In this document: piece by piece, positions 51,605 to 60,317 of the stretch
How the letters are laid out: each line of letters opens with the position of its first letter
Position numbering within the stretch: the stretch's first letter is position 1
Source of the DNA: Methylobacter tundripaludum SV96
GTDB lineage: Bacteria > Pseudomonadota > Gammaproteobacteria > Methylococcales > Methylomonadaceae
Direction: 5' to 3'
DNA: 64,000 nucleotides
Assembly: GCF_000190755.2 (NCBI RefSeq)
Contig: NZ_JH109153.1
Span: 743,872-807,871 of the forward strand
Program-made: the position numbers and the translations under genes
The notes under the pieces: generated by a model
Seen by the model: the letters and a program-made list of their open reading frames with translations, nothing else
What the model was told of the DNA's origin: nothing
Database searches by the model: none

Positions 51605-54600
51605 ACATTGGATTTTTTATCACGCGGCCTATTTTCGCCGCGATCATCTCGATAGTTATCGTGATGGCCGGTCTATTAGCCTTGCGTCAGCTGCCGATAG
51701 CGCAGTTTCCCGATATTTCCCCGCCGCAAATCCAAGTATCCGCCATGTACCCCGGCGCCAGCGCCGAAACCGTGGCACAAACCATCGCCGCACCGATTGA
51801 GCAGCAAGTCAACGGGGCCGAAAACATGCTTTACATGACCTCGACCAGTTCATCCAATGGTTCTCTGGGGCTGAGCATCGTATTCGACATCGGCACCGAT
51901 ATCGACAAGGCTCAGATCGACGTGCAAAATCGCGTTAAAATGGCCGAAGCGCAACTGCCGGACGAAGTACGCCGTGGCGGCGTATCGGTAACAAAGTCTA
52001 CTTCCAGCATTTTGTTGATGGTGGCGATCAAATCGGATGGCCGTTACGACCCCACTTACGTCAGTAACTACGCCAGTCTGCATGTACTGGACAAACTCAA
52101 GCAGATTCCTGGGGCCAACCAAGTTGCCCCAATGGGTTCCTCCGATTACGCCATGCGCATTTGGTTAAAACCTGACAATATGGCGCACCTCGGTATCACC
52201 ACATCGGACATCCGTAACGCAATATCCCAGCAGAACACCCAGTTCGCCGTCGGCCAGATTGGGCAAAAACCGACGTCCCAGCCCGTCTCGCTCACCTTGC
52301 CTATAGCGGCGGAAGGGCGCCTCACCGATCCGAAAGAGTTTGAAGACATTATCCTGCGCGCCAACAGTGACGGTGCCGCCATCCGTTTGCGCGATGTCGC
52401 AAAGGTGGAACTGGGGGCGCAGAGCTATGACATGCTGACCCGGCTTAACGGAGACAACGCGACCCTGATAGCGGTATATCAACAACCCGGCGCCAATGCG
52501 CTGGACGTAGCCGCTCAAGTCAGGGCAACCATGGATCGCCTATCCGCCACGTTTCCGGCAGGTATCAGCTATGGCATTCCTTACGACACGACGGAATTTG
52601 TCGAAATATCCATTGAGGAAGTCATCCACACCCTCTTTGAAGCCATTATTTTGGTTATCGCGGTAGTGTTCTTATTCCTGCAAAATTGGCGCGCCACTCT
52701 TATTCCGACCTTGGCCGTACCGGTATCCATTATCGGCACCTTGGCGGGTATGTACATTCTGGGCTTTTCAGTTAACACGCTGACCCTGTTCGGCATGGTG
52801 CTGGCCATCGGACTGGTGGTTGACGATGCTATCGTGGTGATCGAAAACGTCGAGCGAAATATGCGCGAACTGGGACTTAAGGGCCGCGAAGCCGCAACTC
52901 ACGCCCTGTCTGAGGTTGCAGGACCCGTGATCGCCACGACCTTGGTGCTCATTGCCGTATTTCTCCCGGTATCCTTCCTCGGCGGCATGACCGGGCAACT
53001 CTACAAACAATTCGCCATCACCATCGCCATATCGGTGGCCCTATCGGCTATCGTTGCCCTTACCCTGAGCCCTGCGCTGGCAGCCATCCTTATCAAGCCG
53101 ACCGAGCACCAAAAACCGCGCCTGTTTCAATGGTTCGACGCCACGCTGGAAAAAGCCACCCAACGCTACCTCAACGGCATCCGCTGGCTGTTACGACATA
53201 CCGCCGTTGGCATAGCGCTGTACCTTTGTATGATTCTCGCCATCGTCGGCCTGTTTAAAATCGTACCCACCAGTTTTGTTCCTCCCGAAGACCAGGGCAC
53301 CCTGTTTACCGTCGTGATGCTGCCCGATGCTGCCAGCCTGGATCGCACCGGCACCGTGGTACAGCAAGTGGAAGCCTTGGTAAAAAATAATCCGGCATTA
53401 CGCGATATAGCCTCTATTACCGGCATGAATCTGATGGATGGCGGTAATGCGACCAATGCCGGGGTATTATTTCTCGCCATGAAAAAGTGGAAGGATAGAG
53501 TCAAACCCGAACTGCAAGCCGAAAACGTACTGGGCAGCTTGATGCAACAGGCCTCCAGCATCAAAGAAGCGCTGGTAATGGTCATGAATCCGCCCTCCAT
53601 CCCCGGCCTCGGCATGGCTGGCGGCTTCGAATTCTGGTTGCTCAATCAGGGTGTCGGCGATACCGCGACATTGGAAGCCATGACCCAGAAAGTTATCGCC
53701 AAAGCTAACCAGCGCCACGAATTGCAAGGCGTCTCATCCTCCATTAACTCCAACTCGCAACAGCTATCCATCAAGCTCGACCGAGACAAAGCCTGGGCCA
53801 TGGGCGTAGCTATCGGCGATGTGTTCGACACTTTGCAAGGTATGTTCAATACCACCTATGTCAACGATTTCAACAAATTCGGCCGCACCTACCGGGTATT
53901 GCTACAAGCGGACCCGCAATACCGCAGCCGTCCCGAGGATATTGAAAAAGTTTTTGTACGCAGCAAATCCGGATCGATGATCCCCCTAAGCAGCTTGATT
54001 AGCGTGCATTATGCTAACGGCCCCAACGCCATCAGCCGTTTCAACGGTTTCCCGGCAGCCCGCATCAATGGCGGCGCGGCAGCGGGCTATAGCTCCGGCC
54101 AAGCCATGTTAGCCATGGAACAGGCAGCGCAAGAAGTCCTACCGGACAGCATGTCATTCGCTTGGGGCGGGCAGTCATTTCAGGAAAAAGCATCCGGCAG
54201 CTCATCCGGTTCTGCGTTTATCTACGGCATCATTATGGTATTTCTGATTCTCGCAGCCCAATACGAAAGGCTGGTACTGCCTTTCGCCGTCATGTTGTCG
54301 GTCCCTTTCGGCTTGTTCGGCGCCTTTCTCGTCGTCTGGGCCAGTCACATGCAGGACGATGTTTACTTCCAAATCGGCCTGGTCACACTCATCGCACTCA
54401 GCGCCAAGAACGCCATACTCATTATTGAATTCGCGTCGCTTAAACACGAGCAAGGCATGAATGTGGTGGATGCCGCGTTGGAAGCTTGCCGACTCCGCTT
54501 TCGTCCGATTCTGATGACATCTTTTTCCTTCATTCTTGGCGTATTGCCCTTGGTTCTTAGCACGGGTGCGGGCGCAAACAGTCGCCATTCCATCGGTGTG

Positions 54601-54738
54601 GGCATTATGGGCGGCATGGTTAGCGCCACCTTGTTGGCGGTGTTTTTCGTGCCGTTATTTTTCGTGCTGCTGGAAGGCATTCGAGTGAACCGAGCAGCGA
54701 AGCGAACCGACGACATTGTTGCAAAACAGGAAATCTAA
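51601..54738 (+). CDS. RND multidrug-type efflux transporter (AcrB/MexB, HAE1 family)
   Basis: A 1,045-residue proton-driven inner-membrane pump. It starts FFITRPIFAAIISIVIVMAGL and has two large periplasmic loops and twelve predicted helices. The proton-relay residues are present: Asp408-Asp409 in VVDDAIVVIENVERNM and Lys936 in LSAKNAILIIEFA. Length matches AcrB. It is the middle gene of a tightly packed three-gene operon, with 4 bp overlap before and 2 bp gap after. Pumps of this family accompany several Pseudomonas lipopeptide clusters, so export of or self-protection from the product is plausible. Substrate cannot be read from sequence. Confidence 0.96.
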   Translation: MNIGFFITRPIFAAIISIVIVMAGLLALRQLPIAQFPDISPPQIQVSAMYPGASAETVAQTIAAPIEQQVNGAENMLYMTSTSSSNGSLGLSIVFDIGTDIDKAQIDVQNRVKMAEAQLPDEVRRGGVSVTKSTSSILLMVAIKSDGRYDPTYVSNYASLHVLDKLKQIPGANQVAPMGSSDYAMRIWLKPDNMAHLGITTSDIRNAISQQNTQFAVGQIGQKPTSQPVSLTLPIAAEGRLTDPKEFEDIILRANSDGAAIRLRDVAKVELGAQSYDMLTRLNGDNATLIAVYQQPGANALDVAAQVRATMDRLSATFPAGISYGIPYDTTEFVEISIEEVIHTLFEAIILVIAVVFLFLQNWRATLIPTLAVPVSIIGTLAGMYILGFSVNTLTLFGMVLAIGLVVDDAIVVIENVERNMRELGLKGREAATHALSEVAGPVIATTLVLIAVFLPVSFLGGMTGQLYKQFAITIAISVALSAIVALTLSPALAAILIKPTEHQKPRLFQWFDATLEKATQRYLNGIRWLLRHTAVGIALYLCMILAIVGLFKIVPTSFVPPEDQGTLFTVVMLPDAASLDRTGTVVQQVEALVKNNPALRDIASITGMNLMDGGNATNAGVLFLAMKKWKDRVKPELQAENVLGSLMQQASSIKEALVMVMNPPSIPGLGMAGGFEFWLLNQGVGDTATLEAMTQKVIAKANQRHELQGVSSSINSNSQQLSIKLDRDKAWAMGVAIGDVFDTLQGMFNTTYVNDFNKFGRTYRVLLQADPQYRSRPEDIEKVFVRSKSGSMIPLSSLISVHYANGPNAISRFNGFPAARINGGAAAGYSSGQAMLAMEQAAQEVLPDSMSFAWGGQSFQEKASGSSSGSAFIYGIIMVFLILAAQYERLVLPFAVMLSVPFGLFGAFLVVWASHMQDDVYFQIGLVTLIALSAKNAILIIEFASLKHEQGMNVVDAALEACRLRFRPILMTSFSFILGVLPLVLSTGAGANSRHSIGVGIMGGMVSATLLAVFFVPLFFVLLEGIRVNRAAKRTDDIVAKQEI

Positions 54739-54740
54739 TC

Positions 54741-56156
54741 ATGCGCCATATTTCTATTCCCCTATTGCTGCCCTTAGCTCTAACCGGCTGTTTTATGATC
54801 GGCCCGGATTACCAGAAGCCGACTGCACCGATACCTGATGCTTGGCGTTTTGCCCCGGCCGAAACCGTTGCGGCCAGCGATACCCGTTGGTGGGAACAAT
54901 TCGGCGATCCCCGTCTGACCCAACTCATTGAACAGGCGCTACTGCATAACAAAGACCTGCAAATCGCCACGGCCACTGTGGAAGAGTTTTTGGGCCTATA
55001 CAGCGTGACCCGTGCCGACCTGTTTCCACAAATCAGTGGCAGTGCGTCATACCAAAGGCAACAAATTTCCGGCGTAACCGCGGGAGCATTGCCAACTCCC
55101 GCCTCCGACAATATTCAGGCTGCACTAAACCTTTCCTGGGAAATCGACGTATGGGGCAGATTAAGGCGCGCCACCGAAGCCGCCCGCGCCAACCTGTATG
55201 GACAAGAAGAAACCCGCCGCACGGTGGTGCTGACTCTTGTCACCAGCGTGGCCCGCTCCTACGTGCAATTGTGCGAACTGGACCAGCGCTTGGAAATTGC
55301 CAAACGCACGTTGGTGGACCGGCGTGAAGCGTATCGTATCGCCCGAGCGCGATTCGAAGGGGAACTCAACTCAAGTGCTGAAGTACGGCAAGCAGAATCG
55401 GAGGTGCATAATACCGCGGCATCAGTGCCGCAACTGGAATCGCTGGTCGCGCAAAAAGAACACGAATTGAGCGTGCTTCTGGGTCATAACCCCGCCGCAG
55501 TACAACGCGGATTAGCGCTGACCGAGCTGCACTTGCCCAGCATACCGGCAGGTCTGCCCTCGGAGTTATTAACCCGCCGTCCCGATATACGCAAAGCGGA
55601 GCAGGATTTAATCGCCGCCAACGCTAATATCGGCGTAGCCAAAGCCGCATACTTCCCTAAATTCACAGTAACTGGATCATTTGGCGGCGCCAGCGCCGAT
55701 TTCAGCCAGTTGCTGTCGGGACCGGCAGGCGCGTGGAACTACGGTTTAGGATTGGCCATGCCGTTATTCACCGCCGGCAAAATCGCCGGCCAAGTAAAAG
55801 CGTCCGAAGCACGTGAACAAGAATCGCTATTCAGCTATCAAAAAACGCTGCTGCAAGCCTTCCAAGAAACCGAAAATGCGCTAATAGATAACAGTAAAAT
55901 CCAAGAACAAGTACAGGCTTTAAACCGTCAAGTCATTGCCCTGCGCGAATATCGCAGGCTTGCATGGCTACGTTACAATAACGGCCTTACCGATTACCTG
56001 GTAGTTTTGGATGCGCAACGCAATCTGTTTAACATAGAACTCGCCCTCGCAACGGCTCAAAGTAACTCATTGCAAGCAGTGATCAATGTATACAAAGCGT
56101 TTGGCGGCAGCTGGATGGAAAAAGTGTCAGAAAATCAAGAGACTCCACCTAGCTGA
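54741..56156 (+). CDS. Outer-membrane efflux lipoprotein (NodT/OprM family)
   Basis: A 471-residue TolC-like channel. The lipoprotein signal ends in LTGC (Cys17), then the family motif MIGPDYQKP. Two repeats of the outer membrane efflux domain follow, visible as SWEIDVWGRLRRATEAARAN and the later TAGKIAGQVKASEAREQ. Length fits the family (450-490). It starts 2 bp after the RND gene and completes the tripartite pump. The next 186 bp hold no gene but carry a candidate promoter. Confidence 0.95.
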   Translation: MRHISIPLLLPLALTGCFMIGPDYQKPTAPIPDAWRFAPAETVAASDTRWWEQFGDPRLTQLIEQALLHNKDLQIATATVEEFLGLYSVTRADLFPQISGSASYQRQQISGVTAGALPTPASDNIQAALNLSWEIDVWGRLRRATEAARANLYGQEETRRTVVLTLVTSVARSYVQLCELDQRLEIAKRTLVDRREAYRIARARFEGELNSSAEVRQAESEVHNTAASVPQLESLVAQKEHELSVLLGHNPAAVQRGLALTELHLPSIPAGLPSELLTRRPDIRKAEQDLIAANANIGVAKAAYFPKFTVTGSFGGASADFSQLLSGPAGAWNYGLGLAMPLFTAGKIAGQVKASEAREQESLFSYQKTLLQAFQETENALIDNSKIQEQVQALNRQVIALREYRRLAWLRYNNGLTDYLVVLDAQRNLFNIELALATAQSNSLQAVINVYKAFGGSWMEKVSENQETPPS

Positions 56157-56238
56157 TAGTCTGAAGCGTTACCGTTGCAAAATTTTACTAAACGGATGTC
56201 AAAGGTCCCCTATGCTCACATGTAGGCCCATAATATAC

Positions 56239-56267
56239 TTGATCGATATGCCGTTTTTTTATATAGC
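56239..56267 (+). promoter_or_regulatory. Candidate sigma-70 promoter before the DUF697-like gene
   Basis: TTGATC (56239-56244), 17 bp, TATAGC (56262-56267). Each box matches four of six consensus bases and the spacing is ideal. It is 75 bp upstream of the ATG at 56343, in AT-rich DNA. Confidence 0.4.
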
Positions 56268-56342
56268 GTAGTCGGCTTGCATAGTGTAAGATTCGTTCAA
56301 ACCATCCCAAAACCAGCTTTATATATTTAAGGAGTGAGACTC

Positions 56343-56849
56343 ATGAATGCTACCGTAAACGAAGAAGTTACTTTCTTAGCAGAAAATGGCATCGACGCCG
56401 ATGCCACAGCAAGCCCGGTCATTAAACGTTATAGCCTGATTGCGGCGGGTATCGGCATCATTCCACTACCGCTCATAGATACCGTGTTAATTAGCGGTGT
56501 TCAGGTCAAGATGGTGTATGACCTGGCCAAAGCCTTCGATGTTCCCTTTGAAGAATCTCGCGCCAAAGCATTAGTGGGCTCACTGGTTGGCGGCATTGCC
56601 CCACTTGGCATAGCAGGAGGCGTTGCCAGCCTGGTTAGAACGATTCCATTCATAGGCATGGCGGCTTGGTATCTTGTTGGCCCGGCGTTGGCTTTCGCTT
56701 CAACCTATGCAGTCGGCAAAGTCTTTTCCGAACATTTCCAAACCGGCGGCACCCTGCTCACTTTCGATGCAGACAAAATACGCGCCCATTATCAGCGCGA
56801 GTTCGAAGCAGCATTGAAATCCAAAAAAGTGAATAAAACACTAGCTTAA
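56343..56849 (+). CDS. DUF697-like small membrane protein
   Basis: A 168-residue protein. I chose the ATG at 56343 because AAGGAG lies eight bases upstream; the GTG at 56334 overlaps that site. The sequence AGIGIIPLPLIDTVLISGVQVKMVYDLAKAFDVP and a second hydrophobic glycine-rich stretch (ALVGSLVGGIAPLGIAGG) resemble the DUF697 domain, which occurs in membrane-associated bacterial proteins of unclear role. Hydrophobic segments lie at about 28-55 and 78-130. The C-terminus is charged. It follows the pump operon and precedes the peptide exporter; a link with export is only positional. Confidence 0.7.
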   Translation: MNATVNEEVTFLAENGIDADATASPVIKRYSLIAAGIGIIPLPLIDTVLISGVQVKMVYDLAKAFDVPFEESRAKALVGSLVGGIAPLGIAGGVASLVRTIPFIGMAAWYLVGPALAFASTYAVGKVFSEHFQTGGTLLTFDADKIRAHYQREFEAALKSKKVNKTLA

Positions 56850-56970
56850 GCAGGCGCAAAGCAACTCTAATCGACAATGCTTCTGCTAATCTTACTTTTG
56901 AAGACGTAATTAAGGAGTTCCCTCAAAGAACTCCGCTCAAAGGTTCAACATTGCCTAAACATCCTTCACT

Positions 56971-57168
56971 ATGACAACGCTACCGCTCCTTGCCGTATAT
57001 TATTTAATAATTTTGCTATTGGTTAGTTGTTGCGCCATTGGTCGGAGACCTGGATTCCTTATTACGTTTGTCCTATCCCTGGTGATTACACCCTTTGTAA
57101 TGCTATTGATCCTTTACATCACCAGGCCCTCTGTAAAAAAATCAAAACTTACCGCATCGCGGACTTAG
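56971..57168 (+). CDS. Small two-helix membrane protein, unknown
   Basis: 65 residues with two hydrophobic segments (about 5-22 and 28-50) joined by a short basic loop (GRRPG), and a basic tail (RPSVKKSKLTASRT). No family is recognised. It has no clear ribosome binding site and starts 23 bp before the ABC exporter start. It may be a real small membrane protein or a leader that couples translation of the exporter. A chance ORF cannot be excluded. Confidence 0.45.
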   Translation: MTTLPLLAVYYLIILLLVSCCAIGRRPGFLITFVLSLVITPFVMLLILYITRPSVKKSKLTASRT

Positions 57169-57191
57169 TCTAGCCGACCGACGTATTTTCC

Positions 57192-58829
57192 ATGCCCCTG
57201 ATCGAACTGATTCGCCGACACGTAAAAACGTCGGCGCACGTATTCATTATACTCGCCCTGCTTTCCGGTGTGAGCAATGTCTTGGTGATGACGCTCATCA
57301 ACACTTCCGCCGGCGTTGAGCAAGCTACGCTGGACTTGCGCACTATCGCCATGTTCGGATTAGTCATCGGTATCTATATTGTCAGCCAACGCGGCTTGAT
57401 GCGCATCACCGCCACTGAAGTAGAATCAATGATCCATAACTTACGCATGGCATTGGTAGAAAACATCAGCCATGCAGAGCTGTTGTCTTTAGAGCAAGTC
57501 GGGCGCTCTGAAATTCTCGCGGGGATGATCCGAGATACGCAAACTATATCCCAAGCCTCTAACATACTGGTGATAGCGGTTCAATCGGTCATCATGATCG
57601 CACTGTCTATGGTCTATGTGTTTCTCATCAATAAGGTAGCGTTTGCCCTGAGCCTAAGTTTTATCGCTTTATCCATGGTGCTAATCCTGCGGCACATGCT
57701 CACGCTACGTGAGGAACTAAACACAGTTTTCAAGGAAGAAAATCATTTATACGACGGCCTACGCGATGTACTCGAAGGCTTTAAGGAAGTCAAAATGAGC
57801 GTGCCTCGGCGTATTGACATTTTGGCGGAGATTGACATCGCCGCCACACGGGCACGCGACGTGAAAATTGCATTCCAAGGCCGCGCAGCCCAGGAGTTCA
57901 TGCTAAGCCAGACCATGATTTTCCTTCTGCTTGGCCTCATCGTGTTCGTAGCACCGATGTTTTTCAGCGTCGAAGCGGGAGCCGCCGCACGTACCGCAGC
58001 CGCCATGTTATTTATCGTCGGCCCCCTGGCCATGGTCACCCAAGCGATACCCATATTCGCTACCGCCAATGCCGCAGCCGAAAACCTGGTCCGATTAGAA
58101 CATCTGCTCCAATCCCTCGCGACCAAAATACCGGGAATGATCGAGCGCCCCTTACCTGCCGAATTTGAAGAAATACATTTCGACACGGTCAGCTTTACTT
58201 ATACGGACAGTAAATCGGTAAACATGTTTACGGTGGGCCCATTCAACTTCAGCATCCGCCAGGGCGATACCCTGTTTATCACGGGCGGTAACGGCTCAGG
58301 AAAGTCCACCTTAGTCAAGCTATTGGTCGGACTTTATTATCCCGAAAAAGGCGTTATCCGCATCGACCAGCAAGCTCTCTCAGCAGAAACCTATACGGCC
58401 TATCGCAGCAAATTTTCAGTCATTTTTTCCGATTACCACTTATTCAAACGAATGTACGGCCTCAACGTCCCCAATCCCGAGGTCATCGAAGAATTGTGCC
58501 TGCTGCTTGAAATATTAGGTAAAGTCCGCTTACAGGATGCCAATACCTTCGATACGATAGACTTGAGTACAGGGCAGCGCAAGCGCCTCGCTTTACTGGT
58601 AACGCTACTGGAAGACAAGCCCATTATCGTACTTGATGAATGGGCCGCAGACCAAGACCCTCATTTCCGCCGCAAATTCTATCAGGAACTATTGCCGCAC
58701 TTGAAAGCATTGGGCAAAACTATTATCGCCATTACTCACGATGACCGTTATTTTGACACAGCGGATAGATGCATTGCCCTTGAAGAAGGACGCATAGTAT
58801 CGGACATCAATAGCAATTCACTCCAGTAG
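57192..58829 (+). CDS. Cyclic-peptide ABC exporter (SyrD/PvdE type)
   Basis: A 545-residue half-transporter with a membrane domain (six hydrophobic segments, residues 15-300) fused to an ATPase domain. The ATPase shows Walker A GGNGSGKST (residue 365 on), the signature STGQRKRLALL, Walker B IIVLDEWAADQDP and the switch histidine in AITHDD. The variants STGQRKR and DEWAADQDP are typical of the exporters of syringomycin (SyrD) and pyoverdine precursor (PvdE). The usual role is moving the peptide across the inner membrane. Together with the RND pump this gives a complete route to the outside. It is followed after 9 bp by the SPFH protein gene. Confidence 0.93.
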   Translation: MPLIELIRRHVKTSAHVFIILALLSGVSNVLVMTLINTSAGVEQATLDLRTIAMFGLVIGIYIVSQRGLMRITATEVESMIHNLRMALVENISHAELLSLEQVGRSEILAGMIRDTQTISQASNILVIAVQSVIMIALSMVYVFLINKVAFALSLSFIALSMVLILRHMLTLREELNTVFKEENHLYDGLRDVLEGFKEVKMSVPRRIDILAEIDIAATRARDVKIAFQGRAAQEFMLSQTMIFLLLGLIVFVAPMFFSVEAGAAARTAAAMLFIVGPLAMVTQAIPIFATANAAAENLVRLEHLLQSLATKIPGMIERPLPAEFEEIHFDTVSFTYTDSKSVNMFTVGPFNFSIRQGDTLFITGGNGSGKSTLVKLLVGLYYPEKGVIRIDQQALSAETYTAYRSKFSVIFSDYHLFKRMYGLNVPNPEVIEELCLLLEILGKVRLQDANTFDTIDLSTGQRKRLALLVTLLEDKPIIVLDEWAADQDPHFRRKFYQELLPHLKALGKTIIAITHDDRYFDTADRCIALEEGRIVSDINSNSLQ

Positions 58830-58838
58830 CACGAATCT

Positions 58839-59885
58839 ATGCAATTTCCAGTTCTAAAACGATTCTACGAAAAATATATGATGACCATCACTCTTGCGGT
58901 GATGATCATGGGACTGTTGTTTGTCTACTTATCGCCAACCATGCTGGTAACCATTCCGGCCGGTCACCTCGGGGTAAGGTGGTACCGTTTTTATAACGGT
59001 ACAGACCTCGGGCCGGCAGTTCCAGAAGGTACGCACCTAAAATTCCCTTGGGACGAGCTGTACGATTACGATGCAAGGGCACAGCTGGTCGACCAAGAAT
59101 ACGATGTTATAACTAAAGATGGCTTGTTAGTTGCCACACATATCTCGTTTCTTTTCCGTGTTAAGCCGGAAACGCTCGGCATGCTGCATAAAGAAGTTGG
59201 GCCGGACTATCTCAACCTAATACTAAAACCTGAATTAGGAACCACGGCACGATCAATCATTGCCAACTATACAGCAGAAGAATTTTACAGCACTTACAGG
59301 GAAGAGGCTCAAGACAAAATATTGGCAGAAATGCTTGCTGAGTTACGTGAGGAGAATTCCTATAGCGCGAAGAATACCGTGCTGATCGTGTTTGATCGAA
59401 TAATGCTGAAATCGATAACACTTCCTGAGCGGATTGCCTCTGCCATAGAGTCTAAAGTTGAACAATTCCAACGCCAACTCGAATACGATTTCCGCCTGCA
59501 AGTCGAAACCAAGGAAAAAGAGCGCAAACGCATCGAAGGAGAAGGCGTACAGGCACTGTTCGACAATATTGGCACAAAAGAAGTGCCTAATTATTTACGC
59601 CTGGTCGGCATTAACGCGACGCTCGAATTGGCGCGCTCGAACAACGCAAAAATTGTCGTCACTGGAAGCTCTCTGAACGCCCTACCCTTGCTGATAGGCA
59701 ATGACACCTTAATACCCCCGGCACAACAGCCTCAAGCCGCGAAGATAGAAACAACAAAAGGTGCAAATCAGTCACCGCCCCAACTGCTGAAAGCGCCTTC
59801 GGACAACACCAAAGCAACCCCGACCCAAGCTGAAAAACCGGCGACCAAAACGGACAAGACTCAAACCGATAAAGCAAAAAAATAG
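58839..59885 (+). CDS. SPFH/band-7 (prohibitin-like) membrane protein
   Basis: A 348-residue protein with one N-terminal transmembrane helix (about 14-34, TITLAVMIMGLLFVYL), an SPFH domain (about 40-230: AGHLGVRWYRFYNGTD, QLVDQEYDVITKDGLLV), a charged helical stretch (VETKEKERKRIEGEG) and a disordered Lys/Thr/Gln-rich tail (about 300-348). SPFH proteins form oligomeric membrane scaffolds and often influence proteolysis or lipid microdomains. It lies 9 bp after the exporter, so cotranscription is likely. A role in protecting the membrane from the product or in organising the exporter is conceivable but unproven. Confidence 0.85.
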   Translation: MQFPVLKRFYEKYMMTITLAVMIMGLLFVYLSPTMLVTIPAGHLGVRWYRFYNGTDLGPAVPEGTHLKFPWDELYDYDARAQLVDQEYDVITKDGLLVATHISFLFRVKPETLGMLHKEVGPDYLNLILKPELGTTARSIIANYTAEEFYSTYREEAQDKILAEMLAELREENSYSAKNTVLIVFDRIMLKSITLPERIASAIESKVEQFQRQLEYDFRLQVETKEKERKRIEGEGVQALFDNIGTKEVPNYLRLVGINATLELARSNNAKIVVTGSSLNALPLLIGNDTLIPPAQQPQAAKIETTKGANQSPPQLLKAPSDNTKATPTQAEKPATKTDKTQTDKAKK

Positions 59886-60317
59886 GCAGACAATTTTGCG
59901 CTCGAACTTACGGCGAATGCAGCAAGGCTTCGCCGCTGTGCAGTATCTGCCGCAAAGACCGGAATTTTTCCACATCAATGGCGCCCATAAAAACCTGTCG
60001 CATCGACGGCGCGATGGGCTCTATTTATCGCAAAATCGGTGTAGTAATTTTGTCACTATGCCAGAATTTAACCGGCGTTGACTGTCGTAAGTATGCAATA
60101 GGTTCAGACTTGGCGAGTCTTGCAAGCGACTGATTAGTAAATATTTACATAATAAGCATGGGATTAATAACTCCGGGGTCGGTGGTTCAAGCCCACCTAT
60201 CGCCACCATTTAAACCAAGGACTTAAGATACTCTTAGCCCCCCAAGTCGCACCCAAATATAAAGCCCCCTGATCACCCGTTGATAGCTTATATACGCCAA
60301 TCGAAAAACCACCCTAT
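59886..60317. other. Gap between convergent genes, with a tRNA end
   Basis: 432 bp between the SPFH gene and the end of nuoN, which point towards each other. It holds the tRNA 3' fragment at 60170-60208. I see no convincing gene and no clear terminator for either side. Short ORFs here have no recognisable features. Confidence 0.6.
60170..60208 (+). pseudogene. tRNA 3'-end fragment (possible attachment-site remnant)
   Basis: GGTGG-TTCAAGC-CCACC (60181-60197) is a perfect T-arm with the standard loop. It is followed by TATCGCC as the acceptor 3' strand and ACCA. The preceding GGGTC suits a variable loop. Upstream there is no D-arm, and no paired anticodon arm. A GGCGAGT at about 60113 matches only five of seven acceptor positions. 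A lone tRNA 3' half is what site-specific integration leaves behind, so this could mark an old element boundary next to the cluster. Confidence 0.65.

Noticed and set aside
56334-56342. GTG at 56334 as start of the DUF697-like protein
   Set aside because: It overlaps the AAGGAG box that fits the ATG at 56343 with eight-base spacing.
56914-56934. Hairpin GGAGTTC-N7-GAACTCC as a terminator after the DUF697-like gene
   Set aside because: The stem is perfect, but no T run follows, so I do not call a Rho-independent terminator. It may still be a weak structural element.
59896-60081. A 61-codon ORF in the gap after the SPFH gene
   Set aside because: No ribosome binding site, no hydrophobic or domain features, and basic low-complexity composition.
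60110-60208. A complete tRNA gene
   Set aside because: There is no D-arm, the anticodon arm does not pair, and the 5' acceptor matches only five of seven positions. Only the 3' part is convincing.
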